Positions 6,354 to 13,342 of a stretch of 15,853 bases of DNA are shown in pieces (position 1 is the stretch's first letter; every line of letters begins with the position of its first letter). Origin of the DNA: Gammaproteobacteria bacterium (GTDB lineage: Bacteria > Pseudomonadota > Gammaproteobacteria > Pseudomonadales > Oleiphilaceae); assembly GCA_003695085.1 (NCBI GenBank), contig RFIV01000296.1:1-15853 (forward strand). Direction: 5' to 3'. Under the pieces are notes generated by a model. It was not told where the DNA came from. It saw only the letters and a list, made by a program, of their open reading frames with translations, and did no database searches. The position numbers and the translations under genes are program-made.

Positions 6354-7087
6354 AGCGCATTGTACCAGGCAGTCACGCGCTCACCGGTATTGTCCGTATC
6401 CGTCATCACGGCAATGCCGGTGAGCCCGGTGGGTTCAAAGCCGAAGGCCGCCTTGAAGTCCTCATACAGGTTACGGGCATGGGCCTGCCACTGGCCGGCC
6501 TTGCCCGCCCCGCTGTCAACGACGATCATGCGCACGCGGTCGGTATAGGCATTGGGCACCAGTGTCCCCACCGGTGCCCGGCTTGCCCAGATGTAGTTGA
6601 TGGCCGCAAAAGGAACGTCGTCACCATAGATCAACCGGGCTGCCTTGAGCTTCAGGCGTTCGCCCCACCCCAGCCGGGACTCGTCAAAGGCGAAGGTCAC
6701 ATAAATTCGGGCGGGGTAGTCATCTCCATCCCGTTGCGTCACATCGCCGCGCCTCAGCACACCCGACACTTTCCAGCGCCAGCGCAAGATACTGCTTTCA
6801 TCAACGCCAACATCCAACCGGTGTATCAGGCCTGAAGCCGAGTTGTCCGCCTCCGCCATCAACACCGGCTGATCCCCTTCCTGCACCAGCCCATAGCGGG
6901 TGTGAGCGGGAATGTTGTCGAAGACCATCGGCTGCCAGCCCGGACTGAGCGGGCCATCCGCTCCGGCAAAGGGCAAAACCAGATTGTCGGCCCGCCCGGG
7001 TTGTGCCCCGGCCATGCCGATCCAAACCGCCAGAGCGCACGATCTCCAATGAATCCGAGCGCCCATCCTGCGTTTAATCATGTTCAT
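6302..7087 (-). CDS. Exported DUF3047 family protein
   Basis: This 261-residue protein belongs by sequence character to DUF3047, a family of secreted proteins of unknown role. Recognisable blocks are ILRWRWKVSGVL, a DGDDYPARIYVTFAFD segment, INYIWASRAPVGTLVPN, RMIVVDSG, and a closing ITGIAVMTDTDNTGE-like segment, read here as LTGIAVMTDTDNTGE. The N-terminus is a signal peptide: basic residues, then CALAVWIGMAGAQPGRA, with cleavage likely before DNLVLPF, so it should act in the periplasm or outside. The ATG at 7087 is chosen because AGGGA lies about 5 bases upstream; ATG 7081 and ATG 7114 are alternatives, the latter inside a repeat element. The gene stands alone, convergent with lon, with the two coding ends overlapping. 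A carbohydrate-binding-like beta sandwich is plausible but unproven. Confidence 0.85.
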   Translation of the reverse strand: MNMIKRRMGARIHWRSCALAVWIGMAGAQPGRADNLVLPFAGADGPLSPGWQPMVFDNIPAHTRYGLVQEGDQPVLMAEADNSASGLIHRLDVGVDESSILRWRWKVSGVLRRGDVTQRDGDDYPARIYVTFAFDESRLGWGERLKLKAARLIYGDDVPFAAINYIWASRAPVGTLVPNAYTDRVRMIVVDSGAGKAGQWQAHARNLYEDFKAAFGFEPTGLTGIAVMTDTDNTGERVTAWYNALQLENITLKTSSNREAK

Positions 7088-7089
7088 TA

Positions 7090-7117
7090 CATTCCCTAAT
7101 GGAATGCATCGCATTCC
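7090..7117. repeat. Three helically phased CATTCC/GGAATG hexamers
   Basis: CATTCC (7090-7095), GGAATG (7101-7106) and CATTCC (7112-7117) start exactly 11 bp apart, in alternating orientation. They form two overlapping inverted repeats; the second extends to GGAATGC-ATC-GCATTCC (7101-7117). The array sits immediately upstream of the DUF3047 start codon, where a bound protein would block its transcription or translation initiation. It is a plausible operator; the regulator is unknown. Confidence 0.6.
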
Positions 7118-7138
7118 TGTTCGTTGTGGTATTTACGT

Positions 7139-7168
7139 ATTACACCCCACCCGGGCCATCCCTAGAAT
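7139..7168 (+). promoter_or_regulatory. Candidate sigma70 promoter upstream of the orphan terminator
   Basis: TAGAAT (7163-7168) matches the -10 consensus in 5 of 6 positions, and ATTACA (7139-7144) matches the -35 in 4 of 6, with an 18-bp spacer. Transcription would start near 7175, giving an RNA of about 84 nt ending at the 7232-7258 terminator, or a leader of about 240 nt to the binding protein start if read through. Confidence 0.4.
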
Positions 7169-7174
7169 ACGAGT

Positions 7175-7258
7175 CACCAGTTGTGATGATGTTTTGTCCT
7201 GTCTTTCTATCTATCATAGAAGAGCGTTTGCAAGGTGCCTTTTTGGCACCTTTTTTTT
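7175..7258 (+). ncRNA. Possible small RNA or attenuated liv leader
   Basis: The segment lies between a promoter-like element and a strong intrinsic terminator and contains a further hairpin (TTCTAT 7205-7210, loop CTATC, ATAGAA 7216-7221). No plus-strand gene precedes the terminator, since lon ends 880 bp earlier and is separated from it by a minus-strand gene. An 84-nt RNA is therefore a reasonable reading, either as an independent sRNA or as the prematurely ended leader of the liv operon. A 36-codon ORF from the ATG at 7186 crosses the terminator and has no Shine-Dalgarno, so a leader peptide is not supported. Confidence 0.3.
7232..7258 (+). terminator. Intrinsic terminator with no obvious upstream gene
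   Basis: AAGGTGCC (7232-7239), a TTTTT loop, then GGCACCTT (7245-7252) form a perfect 8-bp stem running into an uninterrupted T8 tract (7251-7258). The tract is on the plus strand only. Confidence 0.85.
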
Positions 7259-7286
7259 ACCCAAAACAAAACCGGTCAAAAGTCAA

Positions 7287-7316
7287 CCTGTGACAACCCC
7301 TGACAGCACAGGGGTT
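7287..7316 (+). promoter_or_regulatory. Two mutually exclusive hairpins in the liv leader
   Basis: AACCCCTG (7295-7302) pairs perfectly with CAGGGGTT (7309-7316) around a 6-base loop. Alternatively CCTGTG (7287-7292) pairs with CACAGG (7307-7312). Both cannot form together because they share 7309-7312. No T-tract follows, so this is not a terminator; it may be a leader RNA switch or a protein site, or chance. Confidence 0.4.
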
Positions 7317-7412
7317 TCCACGTACATCGTTTGGGGGTAACATTTCCGGGGTTTGCTTCCGTAATGGGAGTAATGAAGAACGCTAATGATAACCTTATCG
7401 GGAAGACAAAAA

Positions 7413-8537
7413 ATGAAAAAAACATTCGCTCGAACTTTGCTGAGCGTCAGCACTTCTGTGATGCTGATGGGCGCGACAGCCATCACACACGCGGACACCA
7501 TTCAGATCGCCATCGCGGGTCCGGTTACCGGTCCGGTAGCGCAATATGGTGACATGCAGGTCATCGGTGCCAAGATGGCCGTCGAGCAGATCAACAAGGC
7601 AGGCGGCGTCAACGGTGACACACTCGAGGCCGTCATCATGGATGACGCCTGTGACCCGAAGCAGGCCGTTGCCGTGGCCAACAAGGTCGTCAACGAAGGC
7701 ATCAGCTTCGTGGTGGGCCACCTGTGCTCCTCTTCCACTCAGCCGGCGTCCGACGTCTATGAAGACGAAGGCATCCTGATGATTACTCCGGCATCCACCA
7801 GCCCGGCCATCACCGAGCGCGGTTACAAGATGATTTTCCGCACCATCGGCCTGGACAGCGATCAGGGCCCGACGGCTGCGAAGTACATCGCCAGCAAGGT
7901 CAAGCCGAAGAAAGTGGCCGTTCTGCATGACAAGCAGCAGTACGGTGAAGGCATCGCCAGCTCCGTCAAGAAGACCCTCGAGGAAAACGGCATCAATGTC
8001 GTGATGTTCGAAGGTATCACGGCCGGTGACAAGGACTTTTCCGCCATTATCGCCAAGATGAAGCAGGCGGGCGTGGATTTCGTCTACTATGGCGGCTACC
8101 ATCCCGAACTGGGTCTGATCCTGCGTCAGTCACGCCAGAAAGGCTTCAACGCCCAGTTCATGGGTCCGGAAGGCGTGGGCAACAAGGACCTGAGCGCCAT
8201 CGCCGGCGAAGCCTCTGAAGGCCTGCTGGTCACGCTGCCCCCGGCATTTGACCTGCGCCCGGAGAACAAGTCTCTGGTTGAAGCCTTCAAGGCCAAGGGA
8301 GAAGACCCGAGCGGTGCCTTCGTCATGACATCCTACGCGGCCGTCAAGGTCATGGCGGATGCCATCAAGGCAACTGGAACCACCGATACCGAGAAGCTGC
8401 AGCAGTACATCCACACCCATTCCTTCAACACACCGATGGGTGACATCAGCTTCAAGGAAAACGGTGATCTCAAGGGATTTGAGTTTGATATCTACACCTG
8501 GCATGCGGACGGAAGCAAGACGCCGGTGCAGAAGTAA
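7413..8537 (+). CDS. livK: Branched-chain amino acid ABC transporter, periplasmic binding protein (LivJ/LivK/BraC type)
   Basis: This 374-residue class I periplasmic binding protein captures Leu/Ile/Val (sometimes Ala/Thr) and delivers them to LivHMGF. A Sec signal peptide is clear: MKKTFARTLLS, hydrophobic core, cleavage after ITHA (residue 27) before DTIQIAIAGP. Family landmarks follow: GPVAQYGDMQVIGAKMAVE, the DDACDP cysteine and its partner in GHLCSSST (the LivJ-type disulfide), the ligand-binding TPASTSP stretch, VYYGGYHPE and GPEGVGN. The length matches LivJ/LivK. The ATG at 7413 is chosen over ATG 7386 because it opens the signal peptide and has GGGAAG about 7 bases upstream. It is the first gene of the operon and is followed by an intrinsic terminator that would make it more abundant than the membrane parts. 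The exact amino acid preference cannot be read. Confidence 0.93.
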   Translation: MKKTFARTLLSVSTSVMLMGATAITHADTIQIAIAGPVTGPVAQYGDMQVIGAKMAVEQINKAGGVNGDTLEAVIMDDACDPKQAVAVANKVVNEGISFVVGHLCSSSTQPASDVYEDEGILMITPASTSPAITERGYKMIFRTIGLDSDQGPTAAKYIASKVKPKKVAVLHDKQQYGEGIASSVKKTLEENGINVVMFEGITAGDKDFSAIIAKMKQAGVDFVYYGGYHPELGLILRQSRQKGFNAQFMGPEGVGNKDLSAIAGEASEGLLVTLPPAFDLRPENKSLVEAFKAKGEDPSGAFVMTSYAAVKVMADAIKATGTTDTEKLQQYIHTHSFNTPMGDISFKENGDLKGFEFDIYTWHADGSKTPVQK

Positions 8538-8554
8538 ACACACCCTGAGCACGA

Positions 8555-8590
8555 AACACCTTCCCGTGCAGGCGGGAGGGTGTTTTTTTT
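8555..8590 (+). terminator. Intra-operon intrinsic terminator between livK and livH
   Basis: AACACCTTCCCG (8555-8566) pairs with CGGGAGGGTGTT (8573-8584) over 12 bp with one T-G wobble around a 6-base loop. A run of eight T (8583-8590) follows. It ends 16 bases before the livH start and would reduce read-through and protect the livK mRNA 3' end. Confidence 0.85.
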
Positions 8591-8606
8591 AATGCGGAGC
8601 GAGTCA

Positions 8607-9536
8607 ATGTTAGCCTTTGACCCATTCTACTTTGCCCAACAGCTGCTCAATGGTCTCACCATCGGCAGTACCTACGCGCTGATTGCCATCGGCTACACCA
8701 TGGTTTATGGCATCATCGGCATGATCAACTTTGCCCACGGCGAGATTTACATGATCGGCATGTACAGTGCCTTTGTGGCAATCACCGGCATGGCCGCCTT
8801 CGGCATCGAGTTTCTGCCGGTAATCTTTGTCGGCGCACTGCTTTTCGCCATGCTGATTTCCAGCACTGTCGGCTGGGCCGTGGAACGCGTGGCCTACCGG
8901 CCCTTGCGCGGTGGCAACCGGCTCATCCCGCTGATCTCCGCCATCGGGATGTCCATTTTCCTGCAGAACTATGTCCGCCTGTTCCAGGGATCATCCGACG
9001 TGGCCATCCCTCACCTGCTCAGCGGCGGGTACACTTTCGGCGCTGCGGACGGATTTCAGACAACCCTGTCATACATGCAGATCCTGATCTTCGTGACCAC
9101 GATCGTATCCATGGGCGCCCTGACCCTGTTCATCGCCAAGTCGCGCATGGGGCGCGCTTGCCGGGCCGTCGCGGAAGACCTCAAGATGGCCAACCTGCTG
9201 GGTATCGACACGAACCGCGTCATCAGCTTCACCTTTGTCATCGGGGCGGCGCTGGCTGCCGTGGCAGGCGTGCTGCTCGGCATGTACTACGGCGTGACCA
9301 ACCCCTACATCGGGTTCATTGCGGGCCTGAAGGCCTTTACCGCAGCGGTACTCGGTGGCATCGGTTCACTGCCGGGCGCCATGCTGGGCGGTATTATCCT
9401 GGGTATCACGGAAGCCATGACCTCGGCCTACTTCGCCACGGAATACAAAGATGTTGTGGCGTTCGGGCTGTTGGTTCTGATCCTGCTCTTCCGCCCCACC
9501 GGCATTCTTGGCAAGCCTGAAGTGGAGAAAATCTGA
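8607..9536 (+). CDS. livH: Branched-chain amino acid ABC transporter permease LivH (BraD)
   Basis: This 309-residue inner-membrane permease, with about eight transmembrane helices, forms the translocation channel with LivM. It begins FYFAQQLLNGLTIGSTYALIAIGYTMVYGIIGMINFAHGEIYMIG, a hallmark region (nt about 8625-8760) of the LivH family. The cytoplasmic EAA-like loop that contacts the ATPases is visible as GRACRAVAEDLKMANLLGID (nt about 9150-9210). The ATG at 8607 is preferred over 8592 and the GTG at 8580, since GGAG at 8596-8599 is 7 bases upstream and the earlier candidates fall in or next to the terminator T-tract. The stop overlaps the livM start by one base (TGATG). Confidence 0.94.
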   Translation: MLAFDPFYFAQQLLNGLTIGSTYALIAIGYTMVYGIIGMINFAHGEIYMIGMYSAFVAITGMAAFGIEFLPVIFVGALLFAMLISSTVGWAVERVAYRPLRGGNRLIPLISAIGMSIFLQNYVRLFQGSSDVAIPHLLSGGYTFGAADGFQTTLSYMQILIFVTTIVSMGALTLFIAKSRMGRACRAVAEDLKMANLLGIDTNRVISFTFVIGAALAAVAGVLLGMYYGVTNPYIGFIAGLKAFTAAVLGGIGSLPGAMLGGIILGITEAMTSAYFATEYKDVVAFGLLVLILLFRPTGILGKPEVEKI

Positions 9537-10834
9537 TGCCCGCAACTCTGCCTTTTGCTGCATTTACCGCACTGGTCACCTTCCTGGTGTCCTTCCCCAT
9601 CATGGGGCTGAAGCTCGTGAAGGAAGGGACCCAACTCACGCTTCAGAGCGGCACACCCGGCGCCTGGACCTTCATCGGCCTGGCCGTATTGACCGTTTTC
9701 CTGTTCCAGCTGTTCCGCCCCCAGATCGCGGGCGCAACCGCCGGGCTGCGCTCTCGCCTGCCGGCCATGCCTTCCGTGATGCCCGAGGATGAAGCCCAGA
9801 AAGCCCGCATTGAACGCGTCATCCTCTGGGTCCTGATCGGCGTGGCGCTGATCTTCCCGTTTGCCAGCTCGCGCGGTGCCGTGGATCTGGCCACGCTGGT
9901 ACTCATCTACGTCATGCTCGGCCTGGGCCTGAACATCGTGGTGGGACTGGCGGGCCTGCTGGATCTGGGCTACGTCGCCTTCTACGCCGTGGGCGCCTAT
10001 TCCTACGCATTGCTGAACGAATACTTCGGTCTGTCGTTCTGGGCCGCCCTGCCCATCGGTGGCCTGCTGGCGGCCACCTTTGGTTTTATCCTGGGCTTCC
10101 CTGTCCTGCGACTGCGAGGCGACTATCTGGCCATCGTCACCCTGGGCTTTGGTGAGATCATCCGGATTCTCCTGAACAACTGGACCAGCGTCACCGGTGG
10201 CCCCAACGGCATTGGCGGCATCCCCAAGCCGACCCTGCCTGCCATCCAGACCGATCCGGAACTGGCTGTCGTCGGTCTGGAGTTTGGCCGCCGCGCCAAG
10301 GAAGCCGGCAATGTGCCCTTCCACGAGTATTTCGGAATCGCTTACAACAGCAGCTACAAGGTGATGTTCCTCTACATCATTGCATTGTTGCTGGTGCTGG
10401 CCACCGTTTATGTCATCAACCGGCTGATGCGCATGCCTGTCGGCCGCGCCTGGGAAGCCCTGCGTGAGGATGAAATTGCCTGCCGCTCACTGGGGCTGAA
10501 CCGCACGGCCATCAAGCTCAGCGCCTTCACCATCGGTGCCTCCTTTGCCGGTTTCGCCGGCTGCTTCTTTGCCGCGCGCCAGGGCTTCATTTCGCCCGAG
10601 TCCTTCACCTTCATCGAGTCGGCGATCATCCTCGCCATCGTGGTCCTGGGGGGCATGGGCTCCCAGCTGGGTGTCATTCTCGCGGCGGTGTTGATGACTA
10701 TCCTGCCCGAGGTGGCACGCGAGTTTGCGGAGTACCGCATGCTCATGTTCGGCCTGGTCATGGTTGTCATGATGATCTGGCGACCTGAAGGCCTGATTCC
10801 CATGAAGCGTCCGAAGCTGGAGTTGGCCCAATGA
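9536..10834 (+). CDS. livM: Branched-chain amino acid ABC transporter permease LivM (BraE)
   Basis: This 432-residue permease is the partner of LivH. It has the extra N-terminal DUF3382-type region (residues about 1-110, two membrane helices) typical of gammaproteobacterial LivM/BraE, then the permease core: LGLNIVVGLAGLLDLGYVAFYAVGAYSYALL (nt about 9920-10020), FPVLRLRGDYLAIVTLGFGEIIRILLNN and TGGPNGIGGIP. The ATPase-contacting loop is GRAWEALREDEIACRSLGLN (nt about 10440-10500). The length is close to the family norm. It starts on the livH stop (TGATG), with a GGAG about 9 bases upstream inside livH, and its own stop overlaps livG by four bases (ATGA), so translation is coupled throughout. 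Confidence 0.94.
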   Translation: MPATLPFAAFTALVTFLVSFPIMGLKLVKEGTQLTLQSGTPGAWTFIGLAVLTVFLFQLFRPQIAGATAGLRSRLPAMPSVMPEDEAQKARIERVILWVLIGVALIFPFASSRGAVDLATLVLIYVMLGLGLNIVVGLAGLLDLGYVAFYAVGAYSYALLNEYFGLSFWAALPIGGLLAATFGFILGFPVLRLRGDYLAIVTLGFGEIIRILLNNWTSVTGGPNGIGGIPKPTLPAIQTDPELAVVGLEFGRRAKEAGNVPFHEYFGIAYNSSYKVMFLYIIALLLVLATVYVINRLMRMPVGRAWEALREDEIACRSLGLNRTAIKLSAFTIGASFAGFAGCFFAARQGFISPESFTFIESAIILAIVVLGGMGSQLGVILAAVLMTILPEVAREFAEYRMLMFGLVMVVMMIWRPEGLIPMKRPKLELAQ

Positions 10835-11597
10835 CAGATACCCTGCTCAAAGTCCGGAACCTCAAAATGCAGTTTGGCGGCCTGCTGGCCGTCAACAACG
10901 TGTCCCTGGATGTCAACGAGCACGAGATCATCTCGATCATCGGGCCCAATGGCGCGGGGAAAACCACCGTTTTCAACTGTATCAGCGGCTTCTACCGTCC
11001 CACAGGCGGGACCATCCACTTTCAGGACAAGCCCGTGCACGGCCTGCCGGATTTCAAGATATCACGCTACGGCATGGTCCGGACATTCCAGCACGTGCGC
11101 CTGTTCAGCCGCATGACCGCCGTGGAAAACCTGCTGGTAGCACAACACCGGCATGTCAATACCAACCTGCTGGCCGGCCTGTTCAAGACCCCGTCCTACC
11201 GGCGGAAGGAATCCGAGGCCATGGAACGGGCTACCTACTGGCTGGAGAAAGTGGGCCTGATGGAACATGCCAACCGCGAAGCGGGTAACCTGGCCTACGG
11301 CCAGCAACGCCGGCTGGAGATCGCTCGCTGCATGGTCACGGAGCCCAAACTGCTGATGCTCGACGAGCCCGCGGCAGGCCTGAACCCCAAGGAAACCCGG
11401 GATCTGGACGAGCTGATTGTCAGCATCAAGGAAGACTATGATGTGTCCGTGCTGCTCATCGAGCATGACATGGGGCTGGTCATGGGTATCTCCGACCGCA
11501 TCTACGTGGTCAATCAGGGTACCCCCCTGGCCAACGGCACCCCGGACGAGATCAAGAACAACCCTGACGTCATCAAGGCATACCTGGGAGAAGCGTG

Positions 11598-11598
<1 letters not shown>
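10831..11598 (+). CDS. livG: Branched-chain amino acid ABC transporter ATPase LivG (BraF)
   Basis: This 255-residue ATP-binding subunit powers transport at the cytoplasmic face, pairing with LivF. Walker A is GPNGAGKT (38-45), the signature region is LAYGQQRRLEIAR (from 154), and Walker B is LLMLDEPAAGLNP (D178, E179), followed by the switch His in LLIEHDMGLVM. The signature LAYGQQ instead of LSGGQ is normal for LivG. The C-terminal LivG/BraF tail (NGTPDEIKNNPDVIKAYLGEA) is complete. It overlaps livM by four bases and livF by one. Confidence 0.95.
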
Positions 11599-12299
<701 letters not shown>

Positions 12300-12325
12300 T
12301 ACAGGTACAATGTTTCTTCCGTCGG

Positions 12326-12353
12326 AAAGCGGGCCTCAAAGGTCCGCTTTTTT
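12326..12353 (+). terminator. Intrinsic terminator of the liv operon
   Basis: AAAGCGGGCC (12326-12335), a 5-base loop TCAAA, and GGTCCGCTTT (12341-12350) form a 10-bp stem with one G-T wobble, followed by a T-rich tract to 12353. Confidence 0.85.
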
Positions 12354-12453
12354 ATACCCGGTTTCGGGGTGTGGCGGATGAAAGTCGCCACACAGTTCCG
12401 GAGAGCATCCAGAGGCCCGTTGCAATCGCCCCCGACCTTTCACAAGGTCCCGC
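12354..12453. other. Non-coding stretch before the Mn riboswitch promoter
   Basis: Two small hairpins are visible: TGTGGCG (12370-12376) with CGCCACA (12386-12392), and GACCTT (12434-12439) with AAGGTC (12444-12449). Neither has a T-tract. I see no gene; together with the promoter and riboswitch it makes the 376-bp gap between livF and the manganese exporter. Confidence 0.5.
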
Positions 12454-12481
12454 TTGCCCACACGCGGTTTCCGTTTATAAT
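12454..12481 (+). promoter_or_regulatory. Sigma70 promoter of the riboswitch-controlled exporter
   Basis: TATAAT (12476-12481) is a perfect -10 hexamer. TTGCCC (12454-12459) is a 4/6 -35 at 16-bp spacing. Transcription would start near 12488, exactly where the riboswitch aptamer begins, which supports both calls. Confidence 0.75.
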
Positions 12482-12485
12482 GACC

Positions 12486-12669
12486 GCAACCTTCGGGGGA
12501 GTAGTCCGCCGGCCCTGGCCGGAACAGCGATCAACACAGTTGGGCCTCATGCCCATGGTCGCTGTGCGGAATACCTGCACATCGCCGGTACCCGTGGACG
12601 AGACCTGAGGCCCTGTGCGCGCCAGGCGGGACGCGTACGGGTCTCTGTGTCTGTTGCTCCCGCCGGGAG
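12486..12669 (+). promoter_or_regulatory. yybP-ykoY manganese riboswitch with translational expression platform
   Basis: The aptamer opens with CTTCGGGGGAGTAG (12491-12504), the family hallmark, and carries ATACCT (12571-12576) and GGACGAGACC (12596-12605) near its end. Helices visible between them: CCGGC/GCCGG (12509-12522), CAGCGA (12525-12530) with TCGCTG (12559-12564), and TGGGC/GCCCA (12541-12555). The following region can hide or expose the ribosome-binding site. CTCCC (12657-12661) pairs with the Shine-Dalgarno GGGAG (12665-12669), while GGCGGGA (12625-12631) can instead pair with TCCCGCC (12658-12664) and free it. Known members bind Mn2+ and switch on exporters. Exact aptamer ends are approximate. 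Confidence 0.85.
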
Positions 12670-12675
12670 ATCTTC

Positions 12676-13239
12676 ATGCTTGAAGCCTTTTCCAGCTCCA
12701 CACTAGCCGTTGCATTGGCCGAAATCGGCGACAAGACGCAGCTGCTGTCCCTGTTTCTCACTCTCCGGTTCCGCAAGCCGTTGCCCATCATCGCCGGCAT
12801 TCTGATTGCCACCCTCATCAACCACGCCGCCTCGGCATGGCTGGGCGCCTGGCTGGTTCAGTGGATTTCGCCCGAAATCGCCCGCTGGGTGGTCGGGCTG
12901 AGCTTCATCGCGGTCGGACTCTGGCTGCTGATTCCGGACGAAGAGGATGACAGCCCCTCTCCACTCGACCGCTACGGAGCCCTGATCGCGACAACGCTTC
13001 TGTTCTTTGTGGCCGAAATCGGCGACAAGACACAGGTCGCCACAGTGTTGCTTGCCGCGCAGTTCGAATCCGTCCTTTGGGTCACAGCTGGTACCACGCT
13101 GGGTATGCTGGCAGCGAATGTGCCCGTGGTCTATGCCGGAGAGGCCTTGATGAAAAGCCTGCCCATTCAGCGTGCGCACCAGATCGCCTGTGCGCTGTTT
13201 ATCGTATTGGGCCTGGCAACACTATTCTGGCCTGACTGA
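12676..13239 (+). CDS. UPF0016/GDT1 (TMEM165) family manganese exporter (MneA-like)
   Basis: This 187-residue inner-membrane protein of about six helices is built of two homologous halves, each with the E-x-G-D-K-T metal-transport motif: AEIGDKTQ (E16-T21) and AEIGDKTQ (E114-T119). The halves are separated by an acidic cytoplasmic loop PDEEDDSPS. Bacterial members such as Vibrio MneA export Mn2+ (some move Ca2+). Control by a yybP-ykoY Mn riboswitch immediately upstream, with its own promoter, supports manganese detoxification as the role. GGGAG at 12665-12669 lies 6 bases before the ATG. It appears to be a single-gene transcription unit; no intrinsic terminator is seen in the 103 bp before the next gene. 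Confidence 0.92.
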   Translation: MLEAFSSSTLAVALAEIGDKTQLLSLFLTLRFRKPLPIIAGILIATLINHAASAWLGAWLVQWISPEIARWVVGLSFIAVGLWLLIPDEEDDSPSPLDRYGALIATTLLFFVAEIGDKTQVATVLLAAQFESVLWVTAGTTLGMLAANVPVVYAGEALMKSLPIQRAHQIACALFIVLGLATLFWPD

Positions 13240-13342
13240 TACTGTTTGCTTTTTATACATTTTCACACTGGCAAGCTCGGACTTTCTGGCCTAGGCTGAT
13301 TGAAAGACATCGGATTTACTGCCTCGTCAGGGAGGATCGGAC

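Larger units (their letters stand above)
7088..7412. other. Intergenic region between DUF3047 and the liv operon
   Basis: This divergent 325-bp stretch has no convincing protein gene. It contains the phased hexamers (7090-7117), a promoter-like pair (7139-7168), a short hairpin TTCTAT/ATAGAA (7205-7221), a strong intrinsic terminator (7232-7258), two mutually exclusive hairpins (7287-7316), and a 12-bp palindrome GATAACCTTATC (7388-7399) just before the Shine-Dalgarno of the binding protein gene. The base composition is markedly more AT-rich than the flanking genes. The density of structure suggests a regulatory leader and/or a small RNA. Confidence 0.7.

Noticed and set aside
7099..7340. Leader-peptide or small protein frames crossing the orphan terminator
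   Set aside because: They lack Shine-Dalgarno sequences, read straight through the terminator, and have no run of Leu/Ile/Val codons as expected for classical attenuation.
7320..7412. Sigma54 promoter before livK
   Set aside because: No GG and GC pair at the required 10-base separation; GGGG-TTTGC is too close.
9428..10324. 298-codon minus-strand frame across livH/livM
   Set aside because: The composition (Gln, Asp, Gly, His-rich) is typical of antisense to membrane protein codons, and it crosses a real gene junction.
13240..13342. Sigma28 or sigma54 promoter for the chemoreceptor
   Set aside because: No TAAA-N15-GCCGATAA-like pattern, and TGGCCTAGG...TTGA has the wrong spacing for sigma54.
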